DNA of 64,000 nucleotides from Populus alba (taxonomy: Eukaryota > Streptophyta > Magnoliopsida > Malpighiales > Salicaceae), in the NCBI RefSeq assembly GCF_005239225.2, contig NC_133297.1, positions 19,952,147 through 20,016,146 on the forward strand, read 5' to 3'. Of the stretch, positions 10,890-21,800 are shown in pieces. A program made the position numbers and the translations under genes. Positions within the stretch are counted from its first letter, which is position 1. Every line of letters begins with the position of its first letter. The notes below the pieces were generated by a model, which was given only the letters and a program-made list of their open reading frames with translations, searched no databases and had not been told where the DNA came from.

Positions 10890-11405
10890 AAATAACAACC
10901 GATGGATTTCTAGATGGAAGTAGTCCATTAGTATTTTATAGAGAGTTGAAAAATATTTACTGTATATGCCACTTTCACCGACGAATTTCCAGATGAATGT
11001 AGTTCATCAGTATTTTACTGAAAGTTGCAAATCCGTCAGTATTTTACCGAGAGTTGCAAAATATTTAGTATATATGCCGCTTTCACTGACGGATTTCCAG
11101 ACGAACATAGTCCATTGGTATTTTACCGAGAGTTGCAAAATATTTACTGCATATGCCACAAACACTGACAGAATAATTTTGTCGGTATATTTCCAGTGGG
11201 AATTATTTTTTGTATGTAAATCCATCGGTTTTTGAATTTTTTTTTTTGTCAATAGAATTAGTGACAAAATATTGAATTACTGACAAATGTTATCTCGACG
11301 AACAGTTTCTGTCGGGGAATTAGTTGGTAAAACTTTTACCGACGAAGTGATAATCTTACATCGACATAATATTTTCGTCGGTAAAACTGTTAAATGTTAC
11401 AATAA
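10890..11405. repeat. CACTA right subterminal repeats and decayed terminus
   Basis: Four to five diverged copies of a unit of about 65-70 bp (ACCGACG...TCAGTATTTTAC...GAGAGTTGCAAAATATTTA) followed by alternating CGACGAA and TCGTCGGT motifs at 11290-11390. The last recognisable family sequence is CGTCGGTAAAACTGTTAAAT; the expected TCTTGTAGTG after it is degraded. Confidence 0.75.
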
Positions 11406-11682
11406 CCTCTTATTTTGAAACAAATTTTTATGGCATGATTCAATTGTTGCTTTTTTTTGCTTTAGAGATGTGTTGCTGGAGTTTTTGGTTTAGTCGGAGT
11501 CTTAAAGCATAATAGATCAAGTTAATAAAACATTATAAACTATTGTTACGATGGATATAAACTGAAAGAAACAGTGGCAACAAGGAAGGCATGGATATGA
11601 ACTATAAAAGAAGCATCATGTAAAAATATTCACAATTCCACCAACGAAATCTACCAAATTGAGGTTTCTGATACTCATAAGA

Positions 11683-11945
11683 ATCAAATTTCAACCAAAT
11701 AAGCCAGTTGGTCCAGATATAAAATATATAAAGATGTCACAATGCCGAATACAACAACACCTTTCCTCGTCCCATTAAATTAGGAACTGAGCGCACCATG
11801 TAAAAGTGTAAATGAAGATTGCTTATAAACTTTACTTTTCCTTTGTTTTCTCTTTGGCTAATTTTTTTTTAATTAATAATAATACTCAACCACCAATTAT
11901 TCACTGAACTGATTTTTCAATTAATTTTTTCAATTTATTTCTAAA
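11683..11945. repeat. dispersed repeat, copy 1 (partners at 55040 and 60483)
   Basis: Shares GATATAAAATATATAAAGA, a following CGTCCCATT block and ACCATGTAAAAGTGTA with 55054-55310 and 60490-60613, all in the same orientation. No coding content is visible. It may be part of an unrecognised element. Confidence 0.7.
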
Positions 11946-12621
11946 CAATAGAATCGATAGAGAGACTTATAAAATAGAGAGAAAAACCCTAACCCATCTT
12001 CATTGTCTCTTTACAACTTTTAATTCTAAGTTTGCAAGTAAAAAAAAAAACAGGCAAATCAAATAAAGTCCCATAAACCCATACAAAAAACCTAAATTGA
12101 AAATCCTAATTAAGTATACCTTCGAAAACTCCAATCTAAAAATTTCCAATTCTAAAAAAACCCACCAAAAATTACTCCACATTTTGTTGTTGTTGCTGCT
12201 GGTGCTTGTGCAACAAAACTTAAACTATAATTGATAATGAAAAGATTATGAGGTATATTTATGTATTTTTTAGAAAAAATGATAAAATAAAAGTATTTGA
12301 GATGTAATTTATAATAAAGTAATACAATTGGAGTTAAATTTAAGGTATTTTTATAATGCATCAAGTCTTAATTTGACTATCAAACTTAAAAAAAAAAAAA
12401 AAAAAAAGAATGGTATTCTTATATGTTTAAATTTGTTTGTAAATGAGCGACTAATATTATTTATCTAAATATTTATTAAAATGAATTCTTTAAAATTTTA
12501 ATCATGCCTTGTTAAATTTCAATCTTTACTAGTTGTATATATAAAAACTAATTCTTTAAAGGTGTTTTACTAGGATGTTTGGCACTATGCTTCTCCTCAC
12601 AAAGCACATAAATTTCAATAT
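11946..12621. other. no recognisable gene; AT-rich
   Basis: Contains A/T runs (for example 12388-12407) and minus-strand ORFs at 12000-12182 and 12152-12364 that are hydrophobic by base composition only. Confidence 0.5.
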
Positions 12622-12845
12622 TGCTTTTTTAGTCATCAAACTTTTTATTTATTTCATGTGATTTTTTTGAGTTGATGATCTCTTATATTTATATAGTTTT
12701 GGCAATTAAAGGTACGAACTTGATCCAAGGCCGAGTTGATGAGATAAAGTTTAAATTTATAGCATAAAGACAATAAAAAGAAAAAAAGATCAAATGTAAA
12801 AAAATAGCATGGCTTTTCTAGAATTCATGCAAAAATGTACTTTTG
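12622..12845. repeat. dispersed repeat, copy 2 (partner at 3498)
   Basis: Same sequence family and orientation as 3498-3725. It ends about 85 bp before the dUTPase exon, so it may lie in what was once an intron or a mobile segment that moved with the gene piece. Confidence 0.75.
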
Positions 12846-12928
12846 TCCACATATCCTCCCTGGACTTATCTTTTGGTCCTTTTAATTCTAGCATTTTATA
12901 ATATGGTTCAAAACTTCATTTTCTTTAT

Positions 12929-13096
12929 GTTGGGTTTATCTTGTTTAACCCCTCTAGTGTTGATTTCGAGGTAAAGGTTGGCGATAGAATTGCGCAGTTG
13001 ATTCTTGAGAAAATTGTAACTCCTAATGTCATCGAAGTCGAGGATTTGGATGCAACTGTGAGAGGTGTTGGAGGGTTTGGATCTATTGGTGTTTGA
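12929..13096 (+). pseudogene. DUT: dUTPase C-terminal exon fragment
   Basis: A 55-codon open stretch on the plus strand ends in TGA at 13094-13096. It reads [19 protein letters not shown], then [13 protein letters not shown], and ends [16 protein letters not shown]. The blocks GDRIAQLI and RGxGGFGSxGV are the fourth and fifth signature motifs of trimeric dUTP diphosphatase, the enzyme that turns dUTP into dUMP and keeps uracil out of DNA. The final motif normally reads GSTG; here it is GSIG. Motifs 1-3, with the catalytic aspartate, are not found upstream within the window, so this is only the C-terminal part. A Copia LTR begins 25 bp after the stop codon. No clear acceptor AG was seen at the left edge. 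It could be the last exon of a broken host gene or a captured piece. Confidence 0.85.
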
Positions 13097-13120
13097 GCTT
13101 ATTGTGATTTGTAATGTTTT

Positions 13121-13571
13121 TGTTAAGATACTGTCATGCAAACCTGACAAGATAAAAGGCAATGAACATGATAAAATGAGAAATGAGACACGCAAGAATT
13201 TACTTGGTTGACCCAAATTTAGCTACGTCCACGGGCAAGTATAAAAGGATTTTACTAAGTAATGTGAGAATTACAACCTCTCTTTACTAATAGGAGAACA
13301 ATTGAGAATCTCTCTATTAATAAGAGAAAACACATCTTTTACTCTCTCACAAATACGTCACAACTTTGTGGGATTACTTTCCATCCTTTCTCTCTTCTTT
13401 CTCTCTTATGTGTACATCTTAAGACTTGGATGCATTGCCTATTTATAGGCAGGCATTCATTCCTTTGTCTTGCGAAAGACATGAGGCATTAATTGGTGCT
13501 GCAAGTGGCATTGAATTGTTCTTAACATTGTTGACTTAGGCAGCATTAATTAATGTCCAACTGGCTTTATA
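13121..13571 (-). repeat. 3' LTR of TNT1-like Copia fragment 1
   Basis: On the minus strand it is preceded by the purine-rich AGTGGGAGAAT and ends GTATCTTAACA. A TATAAATA box on the minus strand (about 13440-13447) would be its promoter. No second LTR was found in the window. Confidence 0.65.
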
Positions 13572-13599
13572 TTCTCCCACTTGAAGACTTTGATGATTT

Positions 13600-15100
13600 A
13601 ATCAAGTCTTCACACTTGATCATCTATGATTGTTCTATCCTTTTTATACTTGTCATCTTCATGTGCTTACATTTCTGTTAGGCCATAAAAGGATCTACAC
13701 CATATGTACTTGTCAGTGTTGACTGTTTGGTCAAAGCTATTGCTAGGTTTTTCTTAGTGTGAATCTTCTTAAAATCCACACTTCCATCTTTCACCACGTC
13801 GCAAACAAAATGATAGTGAACATCTATTTCTTTTTTTCTTGAACAAAACACTAAATTCCTTTTAATATGCATGCACACTGACAATCACAATACAAAAGAA
13901 TCTTCTTTTGTTTATATCTGAGCTCCTCTATAAGTTTCCTCATCCATATTGCTTATTTACAAGCTTGTATAGCTGCCATGTACTTAGCTTCTGTTGTGCA
14001 TAACGTTACAATAGTCTGAAGTTTAGAGACCCAACTTACAACTCCTCCTGCAATTATGAACATATAACCTGTAGTGGATTTTATTTTCTCAAGGTCACCA
14101 GCAAAATTTAAATCAACATAAACTCTAATAATAGATTTTGATCCTCCATAACATAATGTTGTATCTGAGGTACCCTTGATGTATCTCAAGACCCTCTTAA
14201 TAGTGTTCCAATGCTATCTACCAAGATTTGCATGTATAAACTAACTACATTTGCTACATGTGCAATGTGCAATGTCTGGTACATGATAAACATTAAACTT
14301 CCTACTACTAATGCATATGGTACTTGAGACATCTCTATCCTCTCTACTTCATTACTAGGAGACATACTTAAGGATAATTTAAAGTTAATAGGAAGTGGGG
14401 TGGAAATTGACTTACAATCTTACATGTTGAAGCATCGTAAAAGTTTCCTCAAATAATTCTTATGAGAAAGCAAAATCTTTCTCTTACTTTTGTCTTGGTC
14501 AATTTGCATCCCTAGAATCTTATTTGTTGGTCCCAAGTCCTTCATATCAAACTCCCTAGCCAATTGTGCCTTCAATTCTTGAAATTTATCTTTGTTGGGG
14601 CCTATTAACATGTCATCCACGTATAATAACAAAATGATTATATCATCATCTTTTACACACTTCTTGTAATACATATAACGGCCTGAACTGAGTATATTGT
14701 ACCCAAGGCTAGTTATGAAGGAATCAAATCTCTTGTACCAACACCTCAGTGCCTGTTTGAGACCATATAGAGATTTGTTCAACCTACAAACCAAGTTCTC
14801 CTTACCATTTTAAGCAAAACCTTCTGGTTGGAGCATATAAATTTCTTCTTCAAGTTCTCCATGAAGAAATCAAATTTTCACATCTAACTGCTCTAAGTGA
14901 AGATCAAATATAGCATATATCGCCTAGACTACTCTAATTATAGTAAGTCGTACCACCAGAGAAAATATTTCATTGAAGTCTATTCCTTCTTTCTGAGCAA
15001 TCTTGCACGATACCGCTCCATTTGATCATTACCATCACACTTTATCTTGTAAACCCATTTATTGCCAATGGTCTTCCTTCCTTGTGGTAGCAGAACAAGA
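13600..15100 (-). pseudogene. Copia reverse transcriptase/RNase H (fragment 1)
   Basis: The open part 14420-14794 reads VCRLNKSLYGLKQALRCWYKR, and then LLLYVDDMLIGP. YVDD is the catalytic motif of copia reverse transcriptase, and both aspartates are kept. The part 13953-14189 begins MRYIKGTSDTTLCYGGS and includes DLNFAGDLEKIKSTTGY and TTEAKYMA, the RNase H block (canonical D..DWAGD is altered to DLNFAGD). Around 13678-13884 lies the RNase H tail. Stops and frameshifts separate the three parts, so no enzyme can be made. In an active element this part copies the RNA into DNA. Confidence 0.85.
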
Positions 15101-15429
15101 TCCCAAGTGTTATTCTTGTGTAGAGTTTCAATATCCTCTTGTATTGTTGTCATTCATATAGATACATCTATGCTTTTATAGCCTCATGGAAAGTTGATGT
15201 CTCTCCATCCTCTATTAGAAGACAACATGCAATGTTGCTCCTAGTAACATATTTTGAGTGTCAAGCCGGTGGACTTCTTTCACAAGTTAAATGTCAAACT
15301 TCAGGAGTTTCAGACTTTATATGTTGTTGTTCTTTATGCTCTAGTATAGCTTCAAAAGAAGTATGATTCTGAGTGCTTACCATCTGGACTATTGTAGTCT
15401 ACTTTAAAATGCTATTATTTTCTTCCATT

Positions 15430-16440
15430 TGCATTTTATCTTCTACTGATGACAAACTTATGGGCAGTGGGATCCAACAAGCGATAGCCCTTCACGCCAT
15501 CAGCATATCTTAAGAATACATATTTTCTGGATTTTAAATCCAACTTGCTAACTTATTGAGTATTGTACATCACGTACACAGGACCTCCAAATATATGAAA
15601 TCGAGAATAATCAGCTACCTTCCCAGTCCACATCTTCATTAGTGTCTTCATCTCAATTAATCGATTTATCACATATCAGGCGGTTTTGACTGCTTTTGCC
15701 TAGAATGGCTTTCCTAGACCTATAGCCTTCAACATTGCTCTTGTTCTTTATAATACAGTTCTGTTCATCCTCTCTGCAACTCCATTTTGTTATTGAGTGT
15801 ATGTTATTGTGAACCACCTTTCGATACCTTCATGTTGATAGAAGTTATCAATTTCATCAATGGTTTACTCTTCTCCATTATCAATCCTCAAACACTTGAT
15901 CTTCTTTTTAGATTCAAGTTCTACCCGTGCTTTGAAGGTTTGAGGACTGCGAGCACATATGCCTTCCTTCTAATTGGATACACCCAACATCTCCTGGAGA
16001 AGTCATCTATAAATGATACAAAGTATCTTGCTCCTTCTAAGGATACAATCGATGCTTGCCAAATATTAGAATGAATCAAATCAAAGATGCATTTGCTCTT
16101 AGATGCTGATGTGCCAAACTTTAACCTATGTTGTTTACTTATAACACAGTGCTCACAAAAGGTTAGAGTAACCTTTGTAAGTCTATGGAGTAACTTTTTA
16201 TCAAAGAGAATTTTCAAACCTTTCTGCGACATGTGGCCTAGATTTTGATGCCACATCAACATCTTCTCTTCTGAAGGACTAACTGATACTATTGATGCCT
16301 CTACCTTATGATGTGTTTCTCTTATTAACATAAACAAGTTTGCAGCTATCTTTCTTGCCTTTAAAACTACTAGCACTCTTTTGATGATTTTCATGATTCC
16401 ATTGTCTATTTAAATCTTACAACCAAGATTATCAAATTGT
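15430..16440 (-). pseudogene. Copia integrase (fragment 1)
   Basis: The open part 15921-16394 reads KMLMWHQNLGHMSQKGLKIL, and later CEHCVISKQHRLKF. This is the HHCC zinc-binding GAG-pre-integrase block, with the histidines and the CxxC pair visible. It is followed by RYFVSFIDDFSRRCWVYPI of the catalytic core (an aspartate of the DDE triad). The rest of the core and the C-terminal part can be followed in broken frames down to about 15430, including the FGGPVYVM-type block. It would insert the element DNA into the genome but is broken by stops. Confidence 0.85.
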
Positions 16441-16457
16441 TTGGATCAAATTTTTTT

Positions 16458-16740
16458 CTATAAGCCTTTCACATGTTGAACTTCTAAAATAGGATGAATT
16501 GAGCCATCATACATCAATTTGATGGTGCCAATGCTAGCAATCTCTAAAGCATGATCATTACCCATGAACATTGAGCCTTCAAAGATGGGTTCATATGTAT
16601 GAAACCAATCTCGATTAGGAATCATATGCCATGTTGCTTTTGAATCCATTAACCAAACCTCTGTAAGCACTTTTGTATATGTAGAGACTGTTGCTACTTC
16701 ACTATATAAAACCTCCCCATCTTCTAGGGGGCTTGCAACA
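16458..16740 (-). pseudogene. Copia protease (fragment 1)
   Basis: The 70-residue open part begins MLTEVWLMDSKATWHMIPN and goes on to IFEGSMFMGNDHALEI. The protease active site in this family reads LDSGAT or MDSGAT; here it is MDSKAT, so glycine is replaced by lysine and the enzyme would be inactive. The corresponding part of fragment 2 lies at 20750-21010. Confidence 0.75.
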
Positions 16741-16975
16741 CATCCTTACCGTTTTGATAACTCTTCAAATATGTATTTTAGCCACCAAATGTTTTGATAA
16801 CTTTCTATCTGCATGTTTTGATAACATATCATGTATATTTTCAGAGTTAGTATCTTAATGTGCAAGTAATTGAATAATGTAGGCAATAGAACTATTTTTT
16901 TTAAAAGTCTGTTTACAACTTCTTAAATTTCATGTAGATGTCTGATGAGGAATATAGTTGATTGGTGGCCCTTGT

Positions 16976-19150
16976 TGCTACCCAATTTTTGACCCAAGTT
17001 TTGATAATTTTTCAGAAAAATCCAATAATAGAGAAAAACAATGAAAATCCAAAAAATATGTTTTTTAAGATATTTTCGTCATTTTAGCATTTTTAGCATC
17101 GTCTCAAAAGAATTTAAATTTTCAAAGATCTTGGGAATGAGTTCGACTTTTAATGTGTTATTTTTAAAACTCACCGATTTTCCTCATTGGAGGCGATGTT
17201 GATAAGAAAAATCCAAAAAAATAAGAAAAATCAAAATTTACAAAAGAAGAAAGAAGTTGAGGGACCAAGTTGGAAACCTATCAATATTTTTACATATAAA
17301 TAATGGTCTCCACAACACAAAAAAATAGGGGGGGCAATTTTGAAAAAAAAACACAAAAAGAAAACATAAACTTAAAACAACCATCCCCCTAGTTACTAGC
17401 CAAGACAACCCCTCTCTCCCAACAGTCGTCCCCCTCACCAAGCTGCCCTCTCCCAGCCACAACTCACTCTGCTCCTTCCTCCGTCCCCCAAAACCAGCCA
17501 AACCTCTCCCCTTCATCTAACCCGAGCAGACCAGCCCTCATTTTCCCTTCAACCCACAACTGATCTTCCCCCATTTCCTATCATTTTTAGCCAACGACAC
17601 AGAACCCCTCCTCGGTTTGAATTTTTCTACACACCAGACCTTCTCCATATCGCAGTCGCCCCATCTTCTCCACTAGAGCCACCGCCCACCGACATAGGAG
17701 ACCAGCCCCATAACGACTCCTTTCTTCTCCACCTCCACAGTAGCTCCATCGATTGCGGGCGACAAAAAATCTCTTCTCCAGCTCCGCCGGCCAGACTCGA
17801 CAAAAGCCTAGTAGCCGACAGCCTCCTAGGTCTTGCCGCCACCTGAAACAGAGAAGAATGGGAAAGAAAAGGAAAATAATCGATATGTAGAGAGAAGCAG
17901 ATCCAAAATGGAGAAGAAGAGAAAGAGAAGCAGATCTTTAATAGAAAAAAAATTAAAACCGATTGCTATTTGTGTGTTTTTTTATTGTTGCAAGTGACGG
18001 TGACCCTCACCACCGACGTAGGAAGACAGAGGAGAAGAAGCCGACCTCAACTACCTTGTTTCTTGGTTGCTTTCGCATATGGGATTTCAGGTTGACTAAG
18101 CTACACACATTCTTTGGTTTGGGTAAAAGAGGTTGCCAGATGGGATCTCAGGTTAACTAAAAAAATAGAAAAGAGAGAGAGAGAGAGAGAGAGAAAGAAG
18201 AGAAAGAAAAGATAAAGAAAAGAGAAAGAAGCAAAAAGAAAAGAAAAGAAAAAGTAAAGTCTTTAGATGAGTGGATATTGAGCAAGTTAAGAAGACAAGA
18301 AGACAAGTTTTCTTTACAAAGCTTACTATGCAAAACATTGAGGAGTTTTGCTTTGTTAGCATTGTAAAGAGGGGGCATCTACTGCTACCCAATTTTTGAC
18401 CCATGTTTGATAAATTTTCAGAAAAATCAAAAAATAGAGAAAAACAACAAAAATCCAAAAATTATTTTTTTAATATATTTTCATCATTTTAGCATTTTTA
18501 GCACCGTCTCAAAAAAATTTAAATGAAACACAAAAAAAAAAACATAAACCTAAACAACTGTCCCCCTAGTTGACCCTCATCGCCGACGTAGGAAGATAGA
18601 GGAGAAGAAGCCGACCTCGACTGCCCTGTTTCTCGGTTGCTTTCGCGGTGGCACGTGAATCCATGTGCCACTAGTGGCAGTGGTGCGTGGGAAAGACGCG
18701 CTACCACTATTCATGCAGGTCCAGAAGGTTCCCAGCACTGTTATGGATTTTTGGGGGTCTGTTTTGTAATTTTTAAAGCATTTAATGTAATTTTTGTTTA
18801 GTTGTATTTGAATTTGTCTAATTTGTAGTGTGTAAAAAAAAAGAAAAGAATAAATAAGAATTTAATATTTTGGTTTTATCACGGTCAAGAATTATGAACT
18901 TACACGTAAGTCATACTTCTAATATCCGATGAAAAGATAATTTTTAAAACTTCTTTAACACATCAAAGCCACGAAGCAGCTTATCTCAGGTAGGGTGCGT
19001 TAAGGGTGCTAATACCTTCCCTAATCACAACCAATCCCTTACCCATGAATCTCGGACAAGACTAGTACACCCGGGTTTCCTAGTAGCTCTCAATTAAATA
19101 CTAGGTGAGGACTCCAACGAACCAATCAAAGCAACGAAATGAAAAATCGC
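16976..19150 (+). mobile_element. gutted Tat-like gypsy element (two LTR pieces with about 300 bp between)
   Basis: TGCTACCCAATTTTTGACCC starts at 16976 and again at 18383; this is the usual start of Tat-type LTRs. The second start is preceded by a polypurine tract, AGAGGGGGCATCT (about 18367-18379), as expected for a 3' LTR. Both copies share the following sequence up to the GACGTAGGAAGA and GAAGAAGCCGACCTC blocks (about 18080 and 18650), the second with a large internal deletion. The right part carries the LTR tail (GGTAGGGTGCGTTAAGGGTG at about 18990, to about 19130). No protein-coding domain remains. Confidence 0.7.
18160..18250. repeat. GA-rich microsatellite
   Basis: A (GA)n run followed by AAAGA-type purine repeats. 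It creates long open frames on the minus strand that code only for Ser/Leu/Phe runs. Confidence 0.9.
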
Positions 19151-19635
19151 CAAGTATGTAATGGAGTTATAAGATGTTAATAATTCATTAGAGATGTTAA
19201 ATTGCTGGCTAAAATCCATGAATTCAACGAGATTGTTACAAAAGGTGAGATATCTAAGACAATAACAGTTCAGGTCTAAGAAAGTTACAGTTAGACTTTT
19301 AGGTGAATACTATATGTATATATATAAGAACTGAGTCATGCGGACACTTGCACATTAAGATACTAACTTTGAAAATATACATGATATGTGTATGTATGTT
19401 ATGATGAGGAAATGAACATGCATAGAAAGTAACATATGTGTAATGAATGAATATGGATTCTCGATAACATTCAGCTTGAAGGGATCATGACCAAAAACTT
19501 CCTTGTGATTCAGGAGAAGCGACCAAGATTGGATCAGGTGTGTGATTTTCCCTCCTTTTTGCACTTATGCAATTTAAAGTTCTTTTGGTGAATGCATAAA
19601 TGCCATGTTCAATGTAAATAAAGTCTAGCATATTT

Positions 19636-19998
19636 ACAAGATTAGCTTTAACTAATGGCATTTGTGATAGGATTGCCAGGAGATGAATTACAATATTAGC
19701 TTAGGCTAATGGCATCCGTGATAGGATTGCTAGGAGATGAATTACAAGATTAGCTTAAGCTAATGGCATTCATGATAGGATAGCCGGGAGATGAATTACA
19801 AGATTAGCTTAAGCTAATGGCATTCGTGATAGGATAACCGGGATATGAATTACAAGATTAGCTTAAGCTAATGGCATCCGTGATAGGATTGCTGGGAGAT
19901 GAATTACAAGATTAGCTTTGGCTAATGGCATCCGTGATAGGATTGCTGGGAAATGAATTACAAGATTAGCTTCGGCTAATGGCATCCGTGATAGGATA
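19636..19998. repeat. 54-bp tandem array, 6.7 copies, palindromic core
   Basis: Copies start every 54 bases from 19636 (19690, 19744, 19798, 19852, 19906, 19960). Each holds GATTAGCTTNNGCTAATGGC; in three copies the core is the perfect palindrome ATTAGCTTAAGCTAAT. The rest of the unit, including GTGATAGGAT, is well conserved. The array lies downstream of a Tat-type LTR, where tandem repeats are often found in such elements. It is not a CRISPR array: there are no unique spacers. Confidence 0.9.
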
Positions 19999-20237
19999 TA
20001 TTATGTGGATTGTATAAGGTGTTGAATATTGATAATTGAAATAAGGTTTGAAATTATGATACCTTGTGATGATGGGTTGATTGAGTAAATTGATAGTAGT
20101 CAATAACTTGGGATGTCCTAAATACAAAAGAAACTCTGTTGAAATTTTGGTAGAATTCTTTACAAAAAAAAATTACCCTCAAATTAAGAGCATATGTTAG
20201 GACCTTTTAGCATTGATCAAATCATACAGTCGGGTCT

Positions 20238-20745
20238 GTTATAGCCTTCCTTCTAATTGGATACACCCAACATCTCCTGAAGAAGTCATCTATAAATGAT
20301 ACAAAGTATCTTGCTCCTCCCAATGATATAACCAGTGCTTGTCAAACCTCAAAATAAATTAAGTCTAAGATGTATTTGCTCTTAGATGTTGATGTGGCAA
20401 ACTTTAACTTGTGCTGTTTACTTATAACACAGTGCTCATAAAAGGGTAGAGTAACATTTGTAAGCCTATAGAGTAACTTCTAATAAGAGAAAATTTTCAA
20501 ACCTTTCTCTGACATGTGGCCTGGTTTTGATGCCACATCATCATCTTCTCTTCTAAAGGACTGGCTGATGCAATTGACGCATCTACCTCATGATGTGTTT
20601 CTTTCATTAACACAAACAAGTTTGCAAATATCTTTCTTGCCTTGAAAACCATCAACACTCTTTTGATGATTTTCATGATTCCATTATCTATTTGAATCTT
20701 ACAGCCAAGATTATCAAATTATCCCATGAATAAAATTTTATTCTT
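20238..20745 (-). pseudogene. Copia integrase, N-terminal part (fragment 2)
   Basis: Nucleotide-level duplicate of 15945-16440 in the same orientation, with many substitutions and a few small indels. It covers the pre-integrase HHCC block and the start of the catalytic core. It ends without the second and third catalytic residues. The two fragments overlap in integrase, so they come from two copies of the family or from a duplicated one, not from one element split by an insertion. Confidence 0.8.
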
Positions 20746-20749
20746 TAAG

Positions 20750-21300
20750 CCTTTCACATGTCACACTTCTGAAATAGTATGAATTAAGCCATCATACATC
20801 TTTAATTTGATGGTGCCAATACCAGCAATCTCTAAAGCATGATCATTACCCATGAACATTGAGCCTTCACAGATGGGTCACATGTATGAAATCAATCTCG
20901 ATTAGGAGTCGTATATCATGTTGCTTTTGAATCCATTAACCAAGTCTCAGTAAGCTATTTTTTATCTGTAGAGACTGTCGCTGCTTCACTATATAAAACC
21001 TCCCCATCTTCTGAGGTACTTGCAACACATCCTTAAGGTTTTGATAACTCTACAATATTCTCTATAACCTTTTTAAACCAACAATCCCTTTTGAAGTGGC
21101 CTTTTCTACTACAGTTGTAGCATTTCACAGTCTTCTTACTTCTTGATTTGGACCTCCCTTACATTTGACTCCCATTAGAGCCACGCTCTGTTGATCTTCC
21201 TCTTTGACATCAACAATGCCTCTGCTTGGTTTGAACTATTTCTGTCTTTTTTGTTTTTTCGCTTATTTTCTTCTTTCAAATAGTAGCTATAACATCATCA
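20750..21300 (-). pseudogene. Copia gag zinc knuckle and protease (fragment 2)
   Basis: On the minus strand, CYNCSRKGHFKRDC (near 21090-21135) is a complete CCHC zinc knuckle, which binds the genomic RNA. It is followed lower down by a protease stretch homologous to 16458-16670 with FMGNDHALEIAGIGT-type text (20820-20860). Small indels relative to fragment 1 break the frame. It would join onto the integrase at 20740. Confidence 0.75.
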
Positions 21301-21361
21301 AATACTAAAATAGTCTGAGAGGATATTATTGGTCAAGTTGATAATGAGCTAATCATACGAA

Positions 21362-21800
21362 TTAGGAAGACTTTGAAGTAGGTTCTGCACACTCATTTTC
21401 CTCTATTTGTTGACTCGAATTAGTGAGTTGTGAAAATAGAGTTCTTATTGTGTTGATGTGGTCAGTTACCGACATGATTTCTATCATTTGAAGGGTATAA
21501 AGTCTCCACTTTAAGAAAATCTTATTGTGCAAAGACTTGAACTCATACAGCTTTGTCAAAGTATCCCATATCTCCTTAGCTATCTTCTTCTCTACCACAC
21601 TTGATAACACTTCATCAGCTAATGCTAAATGTATTTTAGTAATAGCATTGCCATCCATCTCATTCCATTTTGCATTATCAGTGATCTCTGCGAGCCTATC
21701 TCCAATTATTGCCAAGCAATTGTCTTTCCTTAAAATTGCATTGATTCTCATTTTCCATACTGAGAAATTGCTCCCATTGAACCTCTCAATCTTGAACTTT
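21362..21800 (-). pseudogene. Copia gag, N-terminal part (fragment 2)
   Basis: The minus-strand frame begins KFKIERFNGSNFSVWKMRI (about 21800-21730), then continues as 129 open residues including EIWDTLTKLYEFKSLHNKIF and LYTLQMIEIMSVTDHINTI. This is the UBN2-type gag of TNT1-like elements, which forms the particle core. The start codon and the first residues are lost because gypsy element A inserted at 21803. The frame closes with a stop at 21362. A zinc knuckle in the separate stretch below (CYNCSRKGHFKRDC, about 21090-21135) is complete, with the form CX2CX4HX4C. Confidence 0.85.

Larger units (their letters stand above)
5673..11405 (+). mobile_element. decayed CACTA (En/Spm-type) transposon region, probably composite
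   Basis: Subterminal motifs of the type ACCGACG/CGTCGGT cluster at 5685-5955, 7780-8215 and 10890-11405. Between them lie a TNP2-type transposase remnant and a TNP1/TNPA-type remnant, both plus strand. The right end, read on the minus strand, ends TTTAACAGTTTTACCGACG. This lines up with the true CACTA terminus at 63836, which continues TTTAATAGTTTTACCGATG, but the terminal CACTACAAGA itself has decayed. The left terminus is not recognisable either. Three subterminal clusters rather than two suggest two elements fused, or an internal duplication. Confidence 0.8.
13121..16770 (-). mobile_element. TNT1-like Ty1/copia retrotransposon, fragment 1 (protease to 3' LTR)
   Basis: On the minus strand the order is protease (16458-16740), integrase (about 15430-16440), reverse transcriptase (14420-15100), RNase H (13600-14190), polypurine tract (about 13572-13582) and 3' LTR (13121-13571). 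Gag is missing, and similarity to fragment 2 stops near 16770. Many stops and shifts are present. The protein blocks match the TNT1-like (Tork) type. Confidence 0.8.

Noticed and set aside
12908..13216. 102-codon minus-strand ORF
   Set aside because: It is the opposite strand of the dUTPase exon and runs into the Copia LTR.
15139..16074. Plus-strand ORFs at 15139-15366 and 15787-16074
   Set aside because: They overlap the minus-strand Copia integrase region; shadows.
18153..18458. Two minus-strand ORFs with long Ser/Leu/Phe runs
   Set aside because: Produced by a GA/AAAGA microsatellite; low complexity, no gene evidence.
19636..19998. Regularly spaced repeats that could suggest a CRISPR array
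   Set aside because: Units are contiguous, without unique spacers, in plant DNA; it is a minisatellite.
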